DNA of 13,465 nucleotides from Pseudoflavonifractor sp. AF19-9AC (GTDB lineage Bacteria; Bacillota; Clostridia; Oscillospirales; Oscillospiraceae): the NCBI RefSeq assembly GCF_003478995.1, contig NZ_QUGI01000002.1, forward strand, positions 76,801 through 90,265, written 5' to 3'. Positions 5,972 to 12,337 of this stretch are shown piece after piece. The notes under the pieces are model-generated. The model was not told the origin of the DNA. It saw nothing but the letters and a program-made list of their open reading frames with translations, and ran no database searches. A program made the translations under genes and the position numbers. Each line of letters starts with the position of its first letter. Position 1 is the stretch's first letter.

Positions 5972-6925
5972 TTGGACTATTTCTTTGCCCCCATGGAGGG
6001 GGTCACCGGCGCCCTGTACCGCCGGATCCACCACAAGTATTTTCCGGGCGTAGACGCCTACTACATGCCCTTTCTCACCCCCACCCGGGACCGGATGTTT
6101 ACTCCCCGGGACCTGCGGGAGACCGCTCCGGAGCACAACCTGGGCTTCCGGGCGGTGCCCCAGCTCCTCACCCGGGACAGCGGGGATTTCTGCTGGGCGG
6201 CCAACGCCCTCTTTGACATGGGCTATGACGAGGTCAACCTGAATCTGGGCTGTCCCTCGGGCACCGTGGTAGCCAAGGGCAAGGGGGCCGGGCTGCTCTC
6301 CGACCTCTCCGCTCTGGAGGCGCTGCTGGACGGCATCTTCGCCGGGGTTCAGGGACCGGTGTCGGTGAAAACCCGGCTGGGTCTGGAGTCCCCGGAGGAG
6401 TTCGGTCCCCTGCTGGAGCTTCTGTCCCGCTACCCCATCTCCCTGCTCATCGTCCATCCCCGGGTACGGAAGGACTTTTACAGGGAGCCGGTACGCCGGA
6501 ACGACTTTGCCTTGGCCCACCAGAACTATCCCGGCCCTCTGTGCTACAACGGGGGACTGTTCACCCCGGAGGACTGCGAGGCCCTTCTCCGGGACTATCC
6601 CCGGGTTCAGTCCCTCATGCTGGGCCAGGGACTGCTGCGAAACCCCGCCCTCATCCGCCAGGCCAATGGCGGTCCTCCCCCCACGGCTGAAGAATTGAAG
6701 GCCTTCCACGATGAGCTCTACCACAGCTATCTGGAGGCCTTCCGCAGCGGACGAAACACCATCTTCCACATGAAGGAGCTGTGGAGCTACTTGGGCACTC
6801 TCTTTGAGGGGAGTGAAAAGCTGCTCAAGCAGATCCGCAAGGCCCAGGACACCGCCCGCTATGAGAGCGCGGTGGAGCAGATTTTCCGTACTCTGCCCAT
6901 CCGCTGGGAACTGCCGGAGACCTGA
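5972..6925 (+). CDS. tRNA-dihydrouridine synthase family protein
   Basis: A 317-residue FMN enzyme that reduces uridines in the D-loop of tRNAs to dihydrouridine. Seen motifs: FAPMEGVTG at residues 5-13 (flavin-binding start of the TIM barrel), NLGCPSGTVVAKGKGAGLL with catalytic Cys94, VSVKTRLG (phosphate/FMN contact), VHPR, YNGGLFTPEDCEALL, and LMLGQGLLRNPALI near the end of the barrel. A helical C-terminal domain follows (FHMKELWSYLGTLFEGSEKLLKQI), as in Dus proteins. I chose TTG at 5972: AAGGAG lies 9 bases upstream and the product then starts exactly at the family motif. The frame is open far upstream to 5525, but that part is a shadow of the membrane-protein gene. It is the last gene of the trxB transcript, ending at a strong terminator. 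Which uridine it modifies cannot be told. Confidence 0.93.
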   Translation: MDYFFAPMEGVTGALYRRIHHKYFPGVDAYYMPFLTPTRDRMFTPRDLRETAPEHNLGFRAVPQLLTRDSGDFCWAANALFDMGYDEVNLNLGCPSGTVVAKGKGAGLLSDLSALEALLDGIFAGVQGPVSVKTRLGLESPEEFGPLLELLSRYPISLLIVHPRVRKDFYREPVRRNDFALAHQNYPGPLCYNGGLFTPEDCEALLRDYPRVQSLMLGQGLLRNPALIRQANGGPPPTAEELKAFHDELYHSYLEAFRSGRNTIFHMKELWSYLGTLFEGSEKLLKQIRKAQDTARYESAVEQIFRTLPIRWELPET

Positions 6926-6953
6926 CTCACAGCTGTCCGGGAATGATTTTAAT

Positions 6954-6995
6954 AAAAAAGGGCCCCGGGAAGACGTCTTCCCGGGGCCCTTTTTT
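6954..6995. terminator. Bidirectional terminator, 42-bp perfect palindrome
   Basis: Each 21-base arm (AAAAAAGGGCCCCGGGAAGAC and its exact reverse complement) meets at 6974/6975 with no spacer. Read from either strand it gives a GC-rich stem followed by TTTTTT. It sits between convergent genes: dus ending at 6925 on the + strand and the zinc-ribbon gene ending at 7015 on the - strand. Confidence 0.94.
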
Positions 6996-7014
6996 ATGTT
7001 CGCTTGTCTGGGAT

Positions 7015-7449
7015 TTAGCCCTGCAGGTTCTGGCCGCACTTGCGGCAGAACTTGGCCGTGGCCGCGCAGGCAGCGCCGCACTTGGGGCACACCACCTCGC
7101 CGGGCTTGGGCTCCGCATTCTGAGGCTCCTCCCCGCCGGCGGTGCCAAGAATCTGGCTGTCCCGCTCGTCAATGGCGTTGTACTCCTCCTGGAGCTTCTG
7201 GATCTCCTCCTTCTTCTGCTGCACCAGAACGAACTGCTCCTGCAGAGAAGAGAAATCCTGGCTGCCCGAGGCCCAGATGCCATAGGCCGTCTGGCCAATG
7301 GTGGACATGGTGCGCTGAATCTCCGTGTTGATGGAATCAATGTGGGTCTTGATCTTTACCTTCTCCAGAGAAGAAGACGTCTTCACACTGATCGCCGTCA
7401 CGCCCCGGTTGAACGAGGACTTGAATTTCTGAAACGTATCACCAGCCAT
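7015..7449 (-). CDS. Small coiled-coil protein with C-terminal zinc ribbon
   Basis: A 144-residue soluble protein of unknown function. Residues 1-100 are mostly charged helix with a coiled-coil pattern (SSSLEKVKIKTHIDSINTEI, then QEQFVLVQQKKEEIQKLQEEY). A short Pro/Glu/Gly-rich linker follows, and the C-terminus is a zinc ribbon, CPKCG at Cys121/Cys124 and CRKCG at Cys135/Cys138. This helical region plus C-terminal ribbon is common in small clostridial proteins of no known role. No signal peptide or membrane segment is seen. ATG at 7449 follows AAGGGAGG by 8 bases. It lies 24 bases downstream of the larger zinc-ribbon membrane gene and is almost certainly co-transcribed with it, so the two may act together. 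The shared promoter is not evident. Confidence 0.88.
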   Translation of the reverse strand: MAGDTFQKFKSSFNRGVTAISVKTSSSLEKVKIKTHIDSINTEIQRTMSTIGQTAYGIWASGSQDFSSLQEQFVLVQQKKEEIQKLQEEYNAIDERDSQILGTAGGEEPQNAEPKPGEVVCPKCGAACAATAKFCRKCGQNLQG

Positions 7450-7548
7450 AATATATGCCTCCCTTAATATCTGTTATTCCACACCGGGATCGATGCCATA
7501 ACGCATTCCTCCCTTAATATCTGTATTCCATACCGGGATTAGAGCCAT
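7450..7548 (-). repeat. 49/50-bp imperfect tandem duplication across the zinc-ribbon gene junction
   Basis: Two head-to-tail units on the minus strand, 7548-7500 (49 bases) and 7499-7450 (50 bases). Each starts with ATGGC and contains CCCGGT-TGGAAT and CAGATATTAAGGGAGG. They are about 80% identical. Unit 1 is inside the end of the upstream coding region; unit 2 holds its last codons, its stop and the Shine-Dalgarno of the next gene. Unit 1 therefore puts an extra ribosome-binding-like sequence inside a coding region. Confidence 0.85.
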
Positions 7549-9597
7549 GACGTCATCGTCCAGTTTTTCTGCCTTCCCGCCCTTGTAGAGGTACAGGGTT
7601 CCGGTGTAGTAATTGGAACTATAATCGTACAGGTACAGGATGTCCTTCTCAGGGGTCACAATATAGTCGTGGACATCGTCGGCCACCTTCTGTGCCTCCT
7701 TGCCAGAGAAGCACTTCAGGGTGCCGTACTGGCGCTCGCTGCTCCAGTCGGTGTAGTAGTACATCTTGCCGTCCACATTGGTGAGCCGACTGATGCGCAC
7801 GTCATAGTCGATCTCCTTGCCGTCGATGAAGAGATCGCCCCGGCTGCCATCCTTGACATTCTTGTAATAAGCCACCTGATTGTTGGACATGATGGAAATG
7901 GTGGAGTAGGCAGACACGTCGCTGTCATAGAGCTCGCTGCTTCCCGCCTTATCGCCGGAGAGGGTCAGGCGGTAGAGGTCGCCCACGCCCTCCTCATCCA
8001 CGTCGTCCAGGAAGTAGCCCGTGGTTCCGTCAGAGCTGAGAATAAAGCTCTGAGCGTCGTTCTGGGTGACGACGGAGAGGGTGGTGCCGGAGAGCACATA
8101 CCACTTCGCAGAGGAATAGAGAGCGTCCTGTACCATCTCGCGCACTTCGTAATAGCTCTCGACCTCGGAGAGGTTCACCTTCTGCACCTCAGCCTGGTCG
8201 TAGACCTGCACCACCATGACCGGAGCGTTGTTAGCCTTGGAAATGTCCCACTCGTCCGTCAGGGCATCGGTGATCAGGGTCTCCTCAGAACCGTTGTAGC
8301 AGTACAGGGAGTACACCGTGGAATCCATGGTGTCATTCTTCAGGCTCTCCCGCATGGAGTCACGGCTGAGCTTGTCCCGGTACTCCTCATAGGCCTTATT
8401 ATACTCCTCCCGCAGCTGATCGCAAGTGGCCTGATACTGCTCATAGGCGGCCTCATACTCCGCCCAGGCCGCCTCGTAAGCCTCGGTGGTGTCGTAGTTC
8501 CAGCTGTAGGGGTAATCGGGGGACGCGGGGTACTCCGGATACTCGGGCTGAGTTATGGCGGCGTCGGCAGCGGCCATGTCGTCGTTGACATAGTCCATGA
8601 GGCTCATCTGAGCGCTCTCCGCCTTGGTGTAGTAGACCTCGCCGGACTCGGAGATCTGGACGACCCGGGAGACATCAGAGGCAATCTTTTCCTTGTCCTC
8701 GCTGTTCTCCACCTGCTTATAGAGGCTGCCGTCCTTGGTATAGTAGACCTGGGACAGATCGTCGGAGACGTACTCCACACTGGCCACGTCACTGGCCAGC
8801 TTGACGCTGTCCTTACCCTGGTTCCACACATAGTAGCCATTCTCTTCGGTGCGATAGCTTACCTTTTTGCAGTCATCGCTGACATAAAAGTACACGACAT
8901 CGCTGGCAATTTTCTCCTTGTCAGTCAGATCGTGGATATAGAGCACACCATGGTCCTGGCCCTTCAGGTACACAACCTTGTCGCCGGCGGCGTTGATGGC
9001 ATACATCACCACATCGGAGTCGATCTTGGTGGCCTCCTCGTCGGGCTTGTTCAGGTTGCGGTAATAGAGCGTGATACCGCCGCTGGAGTTGTCCAGCCGA
9101 TCGGGGAAGAACACCCGCTTGCCGTTCTCACTGAAAGCGATATAGTCCGCCAGCTGACCAGCATAGCTGGACAGGCTGCTGCCGCTGAAGGACTGCGTCA
9201 GACGGGAGGTGAGTTCCATTGGATCCCCGGAGAAATCACTGTAAAAAATCTCACTGTCCTTCAGATACAGTCCGTAATTCTCCTTGCTTCCGCCACCGGT
9301 GAACATGGACACCACCAGGATGATCGCCAAAACGGCCACCACGCCGACCGCGCCCAGCATCAAGGTCTTCTTGGGCACTGCCTTAACGGGATTGGGCTTC
9401 TGAGCCTTCTCCTCCTGGGCAGGGGCGGGAGCTTCTTCCTCAATGGACGCTCCGCACTTCTGGCAGAACTTGAATTCGGTACTGGTCTGTGCCCCGCAGT
9501 TGGGACAGAAGATGGTCTCAAAGATCTGCGTACCGCAATTATCGCAGAACTTCGTTCCATCCTGCAGCTCTTTGCCGCACTTCGGACAAGTCAACAT
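7474..9597 (-). CDS. Membrane-anchored double zinc-ribbon protein with propeller-like outer domain
   Basis: A 707-residue protein I cannot assign a function. Order: two zinc ribbons (Cys4/7/18/21 and Cys31/34/45/48), a Glu/Ala/Pro-rich linker (50-75), one membrane helix at about 78-99 with lysines before it, then a large outer region. No signal peptide is seen, so the ribbons should be cytoplasmic and the rest outside. The outer part has repeats of the type ASDV-x(4-8)-SDD-x(3)-VYY, with SDV/DDV marks at 194, 232, 269, 307, 559, 640 and 681. The first four are 37-38 residues apart, suggesting a beta-propeller. A Tyr/Glu/Pro-rich insert (about 330-415) interrupts it. ATG at 9597 has AAGGAGG 9 bases upstream. 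Its C-terminus lies in the tandem duplication, and the last 13 or so residues may be new. Codon use looks less GC-rich than in neighbouring genes. Confidence 0.9.
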   Translation of the reverse strand: MLTCPKCGKELQDGTKFCDNCGTQIFETIFCPNCGAQTSTEFKFCQKCGASIEEEAPAPAQEEKAQKPNPVKAVPKKTLMLGAVGVVAVLAIILVVSMFTGGGSKENYGLYLKDSEIFYSDFSGDPMELTSRLTQSFSGSSLSSYAGQLADYIAFSENGKRVFFPDRLDNSSGGITLYYRNLNKPDEEATKIDSDVVMYAINAAGDKVVYLKGQDHGVLYIHDLTDKEKIASDVVYFYVSDDCKKVSYRTEENGYYVWNQGKDSVKLASDVASVEYVSDDLSQVYYTKDGSLYKQVENSEDKEKIASDVSRVVQISESGEVYYTKAESAQMSLMDYVNDDMAAADAAITQPEYPEYPASPDYPYSWNYDTTEAYEAAWAEYEAAYEQYQATCDQLREEYNKAYEEYRDKLSRDSMRESLKNDTMDSTVYSLYCYNGSEETLITDALTDEWDISKANNAPVMVVQVYDQAEVQKVNLSEVESYYEVREMVQDALYSSAKWYVLSGTTLSVVTQNDAQSFILSSDGTTGYFLDDVDEEGVGDLYRLTLSGDKAGSSELYDSDVSAYSTISIMSNNQVAYYKNVKDGSRGDLFIDGKEIDYDVRISRLTNVDGKMYYYTDWSSERQYGTLKCFSGKEAQKVADDVHDYIVTPEKDILYLYDYSSNYYTGTLYLYKGGKAEKLDDDVMALIPVWNTDIKGGMRYGIDPGVE

Positions 9598-10315
9598 ATT
9601 CCCATTCCTCCTTACTTTTCACGCATCCCTCCGAGATGCGTTCCAATACATTCAGCAAAGCGATTTCCCATTCGCCCGCCGCAAGATTGGCCTGGATTTC
9701 CCCCATGAAGGTTCTCGGGCATCCGCACCGGGGGATGCGCCGGAAACACGGGGAGAAAGACGTGGAAGATACCGGGGGACGCTCCCAAAGTCCCTTGCCA
9801 AACACCACAGGATGTCCAGCGTTTCTGCCTCTCCTTTTGCAGATTTGTTTAGGGCGGTCTCCTCCCCGACAAAATTCGACCTTGCTGTGGTCAGTTCTCC
9901 ACGCTTCAGGTTAACTTCAGTTATGTAATATATAGCACATTCCACAACAGATTTCCATATGCGCCCGCAAAAAACTTCCTCCCTTCTCATTCCGTCCCTT
10001 TCCTATTTCTCAACTTTTCTCTCTTGTTCTTCCTTCTTCTTTCCGTTTCTTTATCTATTATCATATGTTTTTCTTCTTTTTCCATGACTGAAATCTTATC
10101 CCATCTTTTTGGAAAAAAGTTTGTTTGTCACCGGATCGGCAGCCATTTTCTTGAATTTTTTTCTGTTTTTACCAAAAAGGGGGATTTGTTCCTACCCTCA
10201 ATATTTTGTTCCGCCGTCCGGTTTCTCTCGTTCCCTTCACGCTTTGTGATGAGGTCACAGTTCTTCCCCCGAAACTCTGGTAGGATAGGGCCATAAGAAA
10301 GAAAGGAGCTTCCCT
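9598..10315. other. 718-bp intergenic region with no convincing gene
   Basis: Between the divergent zinc-ribbon and GNAT genes. On the minus strand, 9621-9641 forms a 7-bp hairpin (ACGCATC and GATGCGT) in the leader of the zinc-ribbon gene, with GGAGG in its loop. From about 9985 to 10240 the + strand is strongly pyrimidine-rich, especially T, and AT-rich. Minus-strand open frames at 9652-9990 (112 codons) and 9539-9808 (89 codons) have no good ribosome sites or known motifs. I found no clear sigma-A promoter for the zinc-ribbon operon, although TATA-rich DNA near 9924-9936 could hold one. Confidence 0.5.
10278..10286 (+). promoter_or_regulatory. Possible extended -10 promoter for the GNAT gene
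   Basis: TGGTAGGAT: a TG-extended -10 hexamer TAGGAT at 10281-10286, with no good -35 at the usual distance. Start predicted near 10293, leaving a short leader with AAGGAG at 10303-10308, 7 bases before the ATG. Confidence 0.4.
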
Positions 10316-10600
10316 ATGACGCTTCAAACTTCCCCCCATCGCATCTGGCTGGAGGACCTGGATGGCCGCGAGGTCGCCTTTGTATCCTTTCCGGCACGCA
10401 GCGACCGCATCGTGGAGATTGCTTCCACGGTGGTCTCTCCCGAGTTCCGGGGGCAGGGAGTGGCCGGTCTGCTGCTGGAAACTCTGGCCCGGCAGCTGCG
10501 TACCCAGGGAAAACGGGCCATCCCCGTATGCTCCTACGCCGTAAGCTGGTTTTCCAACCATCCCGAGCAGCGCGACCTGCTGTGGAAACCTACCCCATAA
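10316..10600 (+). CDS. Small GNAT-like N-acetyltransferase
   Basis: A 94-residue protein of the short, YjdJ-like GNAT group (COG2388 type). It keeps the core acetyl-CoA-binding half of the fold: a beta strand ending in STVVSPEFRGQGVAGLLLETL, where R45-GQGVA contacts the pyrophosphate of CoA. KRAIPVCSYAVSWFSNHPEQRDLL, the usual C-terminal part of this small group, follows. The N-terminal strand pair (WLEDLDGREVAFVSFPARSDRIVEI) is also typical. Substrate is unknown; a protein or small amine is possible. ATG at 10316 has AAGGAG 7 bases upstream. It is followed after 24 bases by the DUF6132-type gene, and both end at the same terminator. Confidence 0.9.
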   Translation: MTLQTSPHRIWLEDLDGREVAFVSFPARSDRIVEIASTVVSPEFRGQGVAGLLLETLARQLRTQGKRAIPVCSYAVSWFSNHPEQRDLLWKPTP

Positions 10601-10624
10601 CAAATCATGATTGGAGGCTGTCCC

Positions 10625-10882
10625 ATGAAAAACAAACTTCAGAAACACACCTTTCCCGCCCTGTTCTTTCTGGGCGGCATGCTGGCGGGCTATCTCTCCT
10701 ACCGGTTGGCGGGCTGTACCTCCGGCACCTGTCTGATCACCGCCACACCCCTGAGTTCCATGCTGTACATGGGCTTTGTGGGCTGGCTTCTGTCCGGCGT
10801 ACTCAGCAGAAGCTGCGCCAGCTGCCAGGCTCAGGCGTGCAGCCGGGAGGCGGACCCCTCTCAGGAGGCAGACCGCCGCTGA
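10625..10882 (+). CDS. DUF6132-type small membrane protein
   Basis: An 85-residue protein with two membrane helices, at about residues 10-28 and 43-62. Between them lies the family-type loop GCTSGTCLITATPLSSMLYM, with two cysteines close to the membrane. The tail is short and soluble and has three more cysteines (SCASCQAQAC). The motif GCxSGTCxIT is what I associate with DUF6132 proteins; their role is not established, though the conserved cysteines suggest thiol or metal chemistry (inference). I chose ATG at 10625, with GGAGG 7 bases upstream, over an in-frame ATG at 10607 that would place this Shine-Dalgarno inside the gene. It is probably co-transcribed with the GNAT gene. Confidence 0.86.
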   Translation: MKNKLQKHTFPALFFLGGMLAGYLSYRLAGCTSGTCLITATPLSSMLYMGFVGWLLSGVLSRSCASCQAQACSREADPSQEADRR

Positions 10883-10909
10883 CTCCCCTTCCCTCCAAAA
10901 TAACAGCGC

Positions 10910-10947
10910 AAGCGGCCCCCCGGTATAGACCGGGGAGCCGCTTTTTT
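10910..10947 (+). terminator. Rho-independent terminator after the GNAT/DUF6132 pair
   Basis: AAGCGGC (10910-10916) and CCCCGGT (10918-10924) pair with ACCGGGG (10929-10935) and GCCGCTT (10937-10943) across the loop ATAG. That makes 14 base pairs with one mismatch, followed by T's to 10947. It begins 27 bases after the stop at 10882. Confidence 0.93.
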
Positions 10948-11013
10948 AACTGGTTTCCGCCGGTACTGCCCCCGCTCCCGGGCCTGGCTGCCCAGCTGGT
11001 TTCCAATGGAAAC

Positions 11014-11049
11014 AAAAAAAGAAAGGCACGACTTTCGTCGTGCCTTTCT
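11014..11049 (-). terminator. Rho-independent terminator for tRNA-Thr
   Basis: On the minus strand, a 13-bp perfect stem (11049-11037 with 11032-11020) closed by a GAAA tetraloop, followed by seven T's including the last stem base (11020-11014). The stem's first base is the A of the tRNA CCA end. Confidence 0.93.
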
Positions 11050-11124
11050 GGAGCTGGAAACGTGACTTGAACACGCGACCTGCTGATTACGAATCAGCTG
11101 CTCTACCGACTGAGCTATTCCAGC
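11049..11124 (-). tRNA. tRNA-Thr (anticodon CGT)
   Basis: Reads ACG codons. On the minus strand the acceptor GCTGGAA (11124-11118) pairs with TTCCAGC (11059-11053). The D arm is GCTC...GAGC, and the anticodon arm is GCTGA TTCGTAA TCAGC with CGT in the loop. The T arm is GCGTG TTCAAGT CACGT, with one G-T pair. The discriminator is T and CCA is encoded (11051-11049). All conserved positions look normal. It has its own promoter and terminator, so it is a single-tRNA transcript. Confidence 0.97.
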
Positions 11125-11172
11125 AACGAATCACCCGCTCCCCTACGGCGCAGGGCGTTCACAGTGGGTTTT

Positions 11173-11201
11173 ATTATATCTGCTTTCCCCCCGCTCGTCA
11201 A
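11173..11201 (-). promoter_or_regulatory. Sigma-A promoter for tRNA-Thr
   Basis: On the minus strand: -35 TTGACG (11201 to 11196), a 17-base spacer, -10 TATAAT (11178 to 11173). The start is predicted near 11166, about 42 bases before the mature tRNA 5' end. Confidence 0.87.
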
Positions 11202-11290
11202 GAGGCAGTCGTCCTTCTCTTCCCTGTTTTTCTCCTCATTTTCTTCTATTTTTCCTTCTTTTCCCCCACTGCGGCAAAACAATTTTCCGG

Positions 11291-11319
11291 TGTACAACCT
11301 GTCCCAGACATGGTAGAAT
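11291..11319 (+). promoter_or_regulatory. Promoter for the ptb-buk operon
   Basis: -35 TGTACA (11291-11296; 4 of 6 consensus), a 17-base spacer, -10 TAGAAT (11314-11319), with TGG directly before it (extended -10). Start near 11326, so a 65-base leader. I saw no clear Rex or other operator. Confidence 0.7.
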
Positions 11320-11390
11320 GATTTTGAACATTTTCCGTGCCGTCCCTCCACGAACAAAGGGCTCCGGCCCGTTCCTGCGGAGGCCTTACT

Positions 11391-12311
11391 ATGGTTATTT
11401 CCAGTTTTCAGCAGCTAAAGCAATCCCTGCAGCATCTCCCGCCCAAAGGCGCGGTGGTGGCTGCGGCCCACGACATGCACACCCTCCAGGCGGTCTTTGC
11501 CGCCCAAAAGGACCAGCTGATCCGCCCCATTCTGGTGGGGCGGCGGCAGGAGATCCTGGACCTCAGCCGTCAGCTGGGCGTCTGCCTGGAGCCCGACCAG
11601 ATCGTAGACGCGGAGAGCCCGGAGGCCTGCGCGGAGCGGGCGGTGGATCTCATCCGGGCCGGAGCCGGCCAGATGCTTATTAAAGGTATGCTCCAGACCG
11701 GCACCCTGCTCCGGGCTGTGGTAAACAAGCAGACCGGTATCCGCGCCGGCCAGCTCATGTCCCACGTGGCCATTCTGGACGTGCCCAGCTACCCCAAGCT
11801 TCTCTTTGACACCGACGGCGGAATGGTCATCGCCCCCGACCTGGAGCAGAAACGGCATATTTTGAAAAACGCCCTGGACTTCTGCCGTTTTCTGGGTTAT
11901 GACTGCCCCAAGGCGGCGGTGCTGTGCGCCGTGGAGACGGTGAACCCCCACATGCCCGAGACTCTGGACGCCGCCGCATTGAAGGAGGAGGCCCGACGGG
12001 GAGACTTCGGCCCCTGCATGGTGGAGGGCCCCATCTCCCTGGATCTGGCCACCGATCCCCGGGCCGCCCAGGTAAAGGGCTACCACAGCCCCGTGGCCGG
12101 GGACGCGGACATTCTTCTCTGCCCCTCCATTGCCGCAGGTAATCTGCTGGGCAAGGCGCTGTACGGCCTGGCGGGGGGCCAGATGGCCGGGGTGGTGCTG
12201 GGAGCCAGCGTTCCTATCACCATCAATTCCCGGGGGGCTACCCCGGAGGAGAAGTACAGCTCCATTCTCATCTGCTCCGCCATGTCCCCTGCGGGTTCCT
12301 CCCGCTCCTGA
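11391..12311 (+). CDS. ptb: Phosphate butyryltransferase
   Basis: A 306-residue enzyme of the phosphate acetyl/butyryltransferase family. It converts butyryl-CoA and phosphate to butyryl phosphate and CoA, the first of two steps from butyryl-CoA to butyrate. Supporting features: AVVAAAHDMHTLQAV near the start, RPILVGRR, the conserved block MLIKGMLQTGTLLRAVVNKQTG (about residues 95-120), SHVAILDVPSYPKLLFDTDGGM, VEGPISLDLA, and the C-terminal phosphate/CoA region (ADILLCPSIAAGNLLGKAL, then GASVPITINSRG). Length fits Ptb (about 300) rather than longer Pta forms. ATG at 11391 has GGAGG 7 bases upstream. It is followed after 26 bases by butyrate kinase, which makes Ptb far more likely than Pta. 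Branched-chain acyl-CoAs are possible alternative substrates. Confidence 0.94.
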   Translation: MVISSFQQLKQSLQHLPPKGAVVAAAHDMHTLQAVFAAQKDQLIRPILVGRRQEILDLSRQLGVCLEPDQIVDAESPEACAERAVDLIRAGAGQMLIKGMLQTGTLLRAVVNKQTGIRAGQLMSHVAILDVPSYPKLLFDTDGGMVIAPDLEQKRHILKNALDFCRFLGYDCPKAAVLCAVETVNPHMPETLDAAALKEEARRGDFGPCMVEGPISLDLATDPRAAQVKGYHSPVAGDADILLCPSIAAGNLLGKALYGLAGGQMAGVVLGASVPITINSRGATPEEKYSSILICSAMSPAGSSRS

Positions 12312-12337
12312 CCACTCACCAAGAGGAGGCCTTTCCT

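Noticed and set aside
7669..9708. A 679-codon open frame on the plus strand
   Set aside because: It is antisense to the zinc-ribbon membrane gene, has low-complexity Val/Leu/Gly/His composition and has no ribosome site. The minus-strand gene has clear zinc ribbons and a Shine-Dalgarno.
9719..9738. GCATCC/GGATGC hairpin in the intergenic region
   Set aside because: Only a 6-bp stem with no T run on either side; likely chance in GC-rich DNA.
9924..9960. A TATA-rich segment as promoter of the zinc-ribbon operon
   Set aside because: TATATT-like hexamers are present on the minus strand, but no -35 lies at 16-18 bases, so I did not call a promoter.
9539..9990. Two minus-strand open frames upstream of the zinc-ribbon gene
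   Set aside because: Not annotated as genes: no Shine-Dalgarno of quality and no recognisable family, and one runs into the zinc-ribbon coding region. Kept only as a low-interest finding.
11320..11390. Rex or other redox operator upstream of ptb
   Set aside because: No TTGTTAA-type inverted repeat is visible in the leader or promoter.
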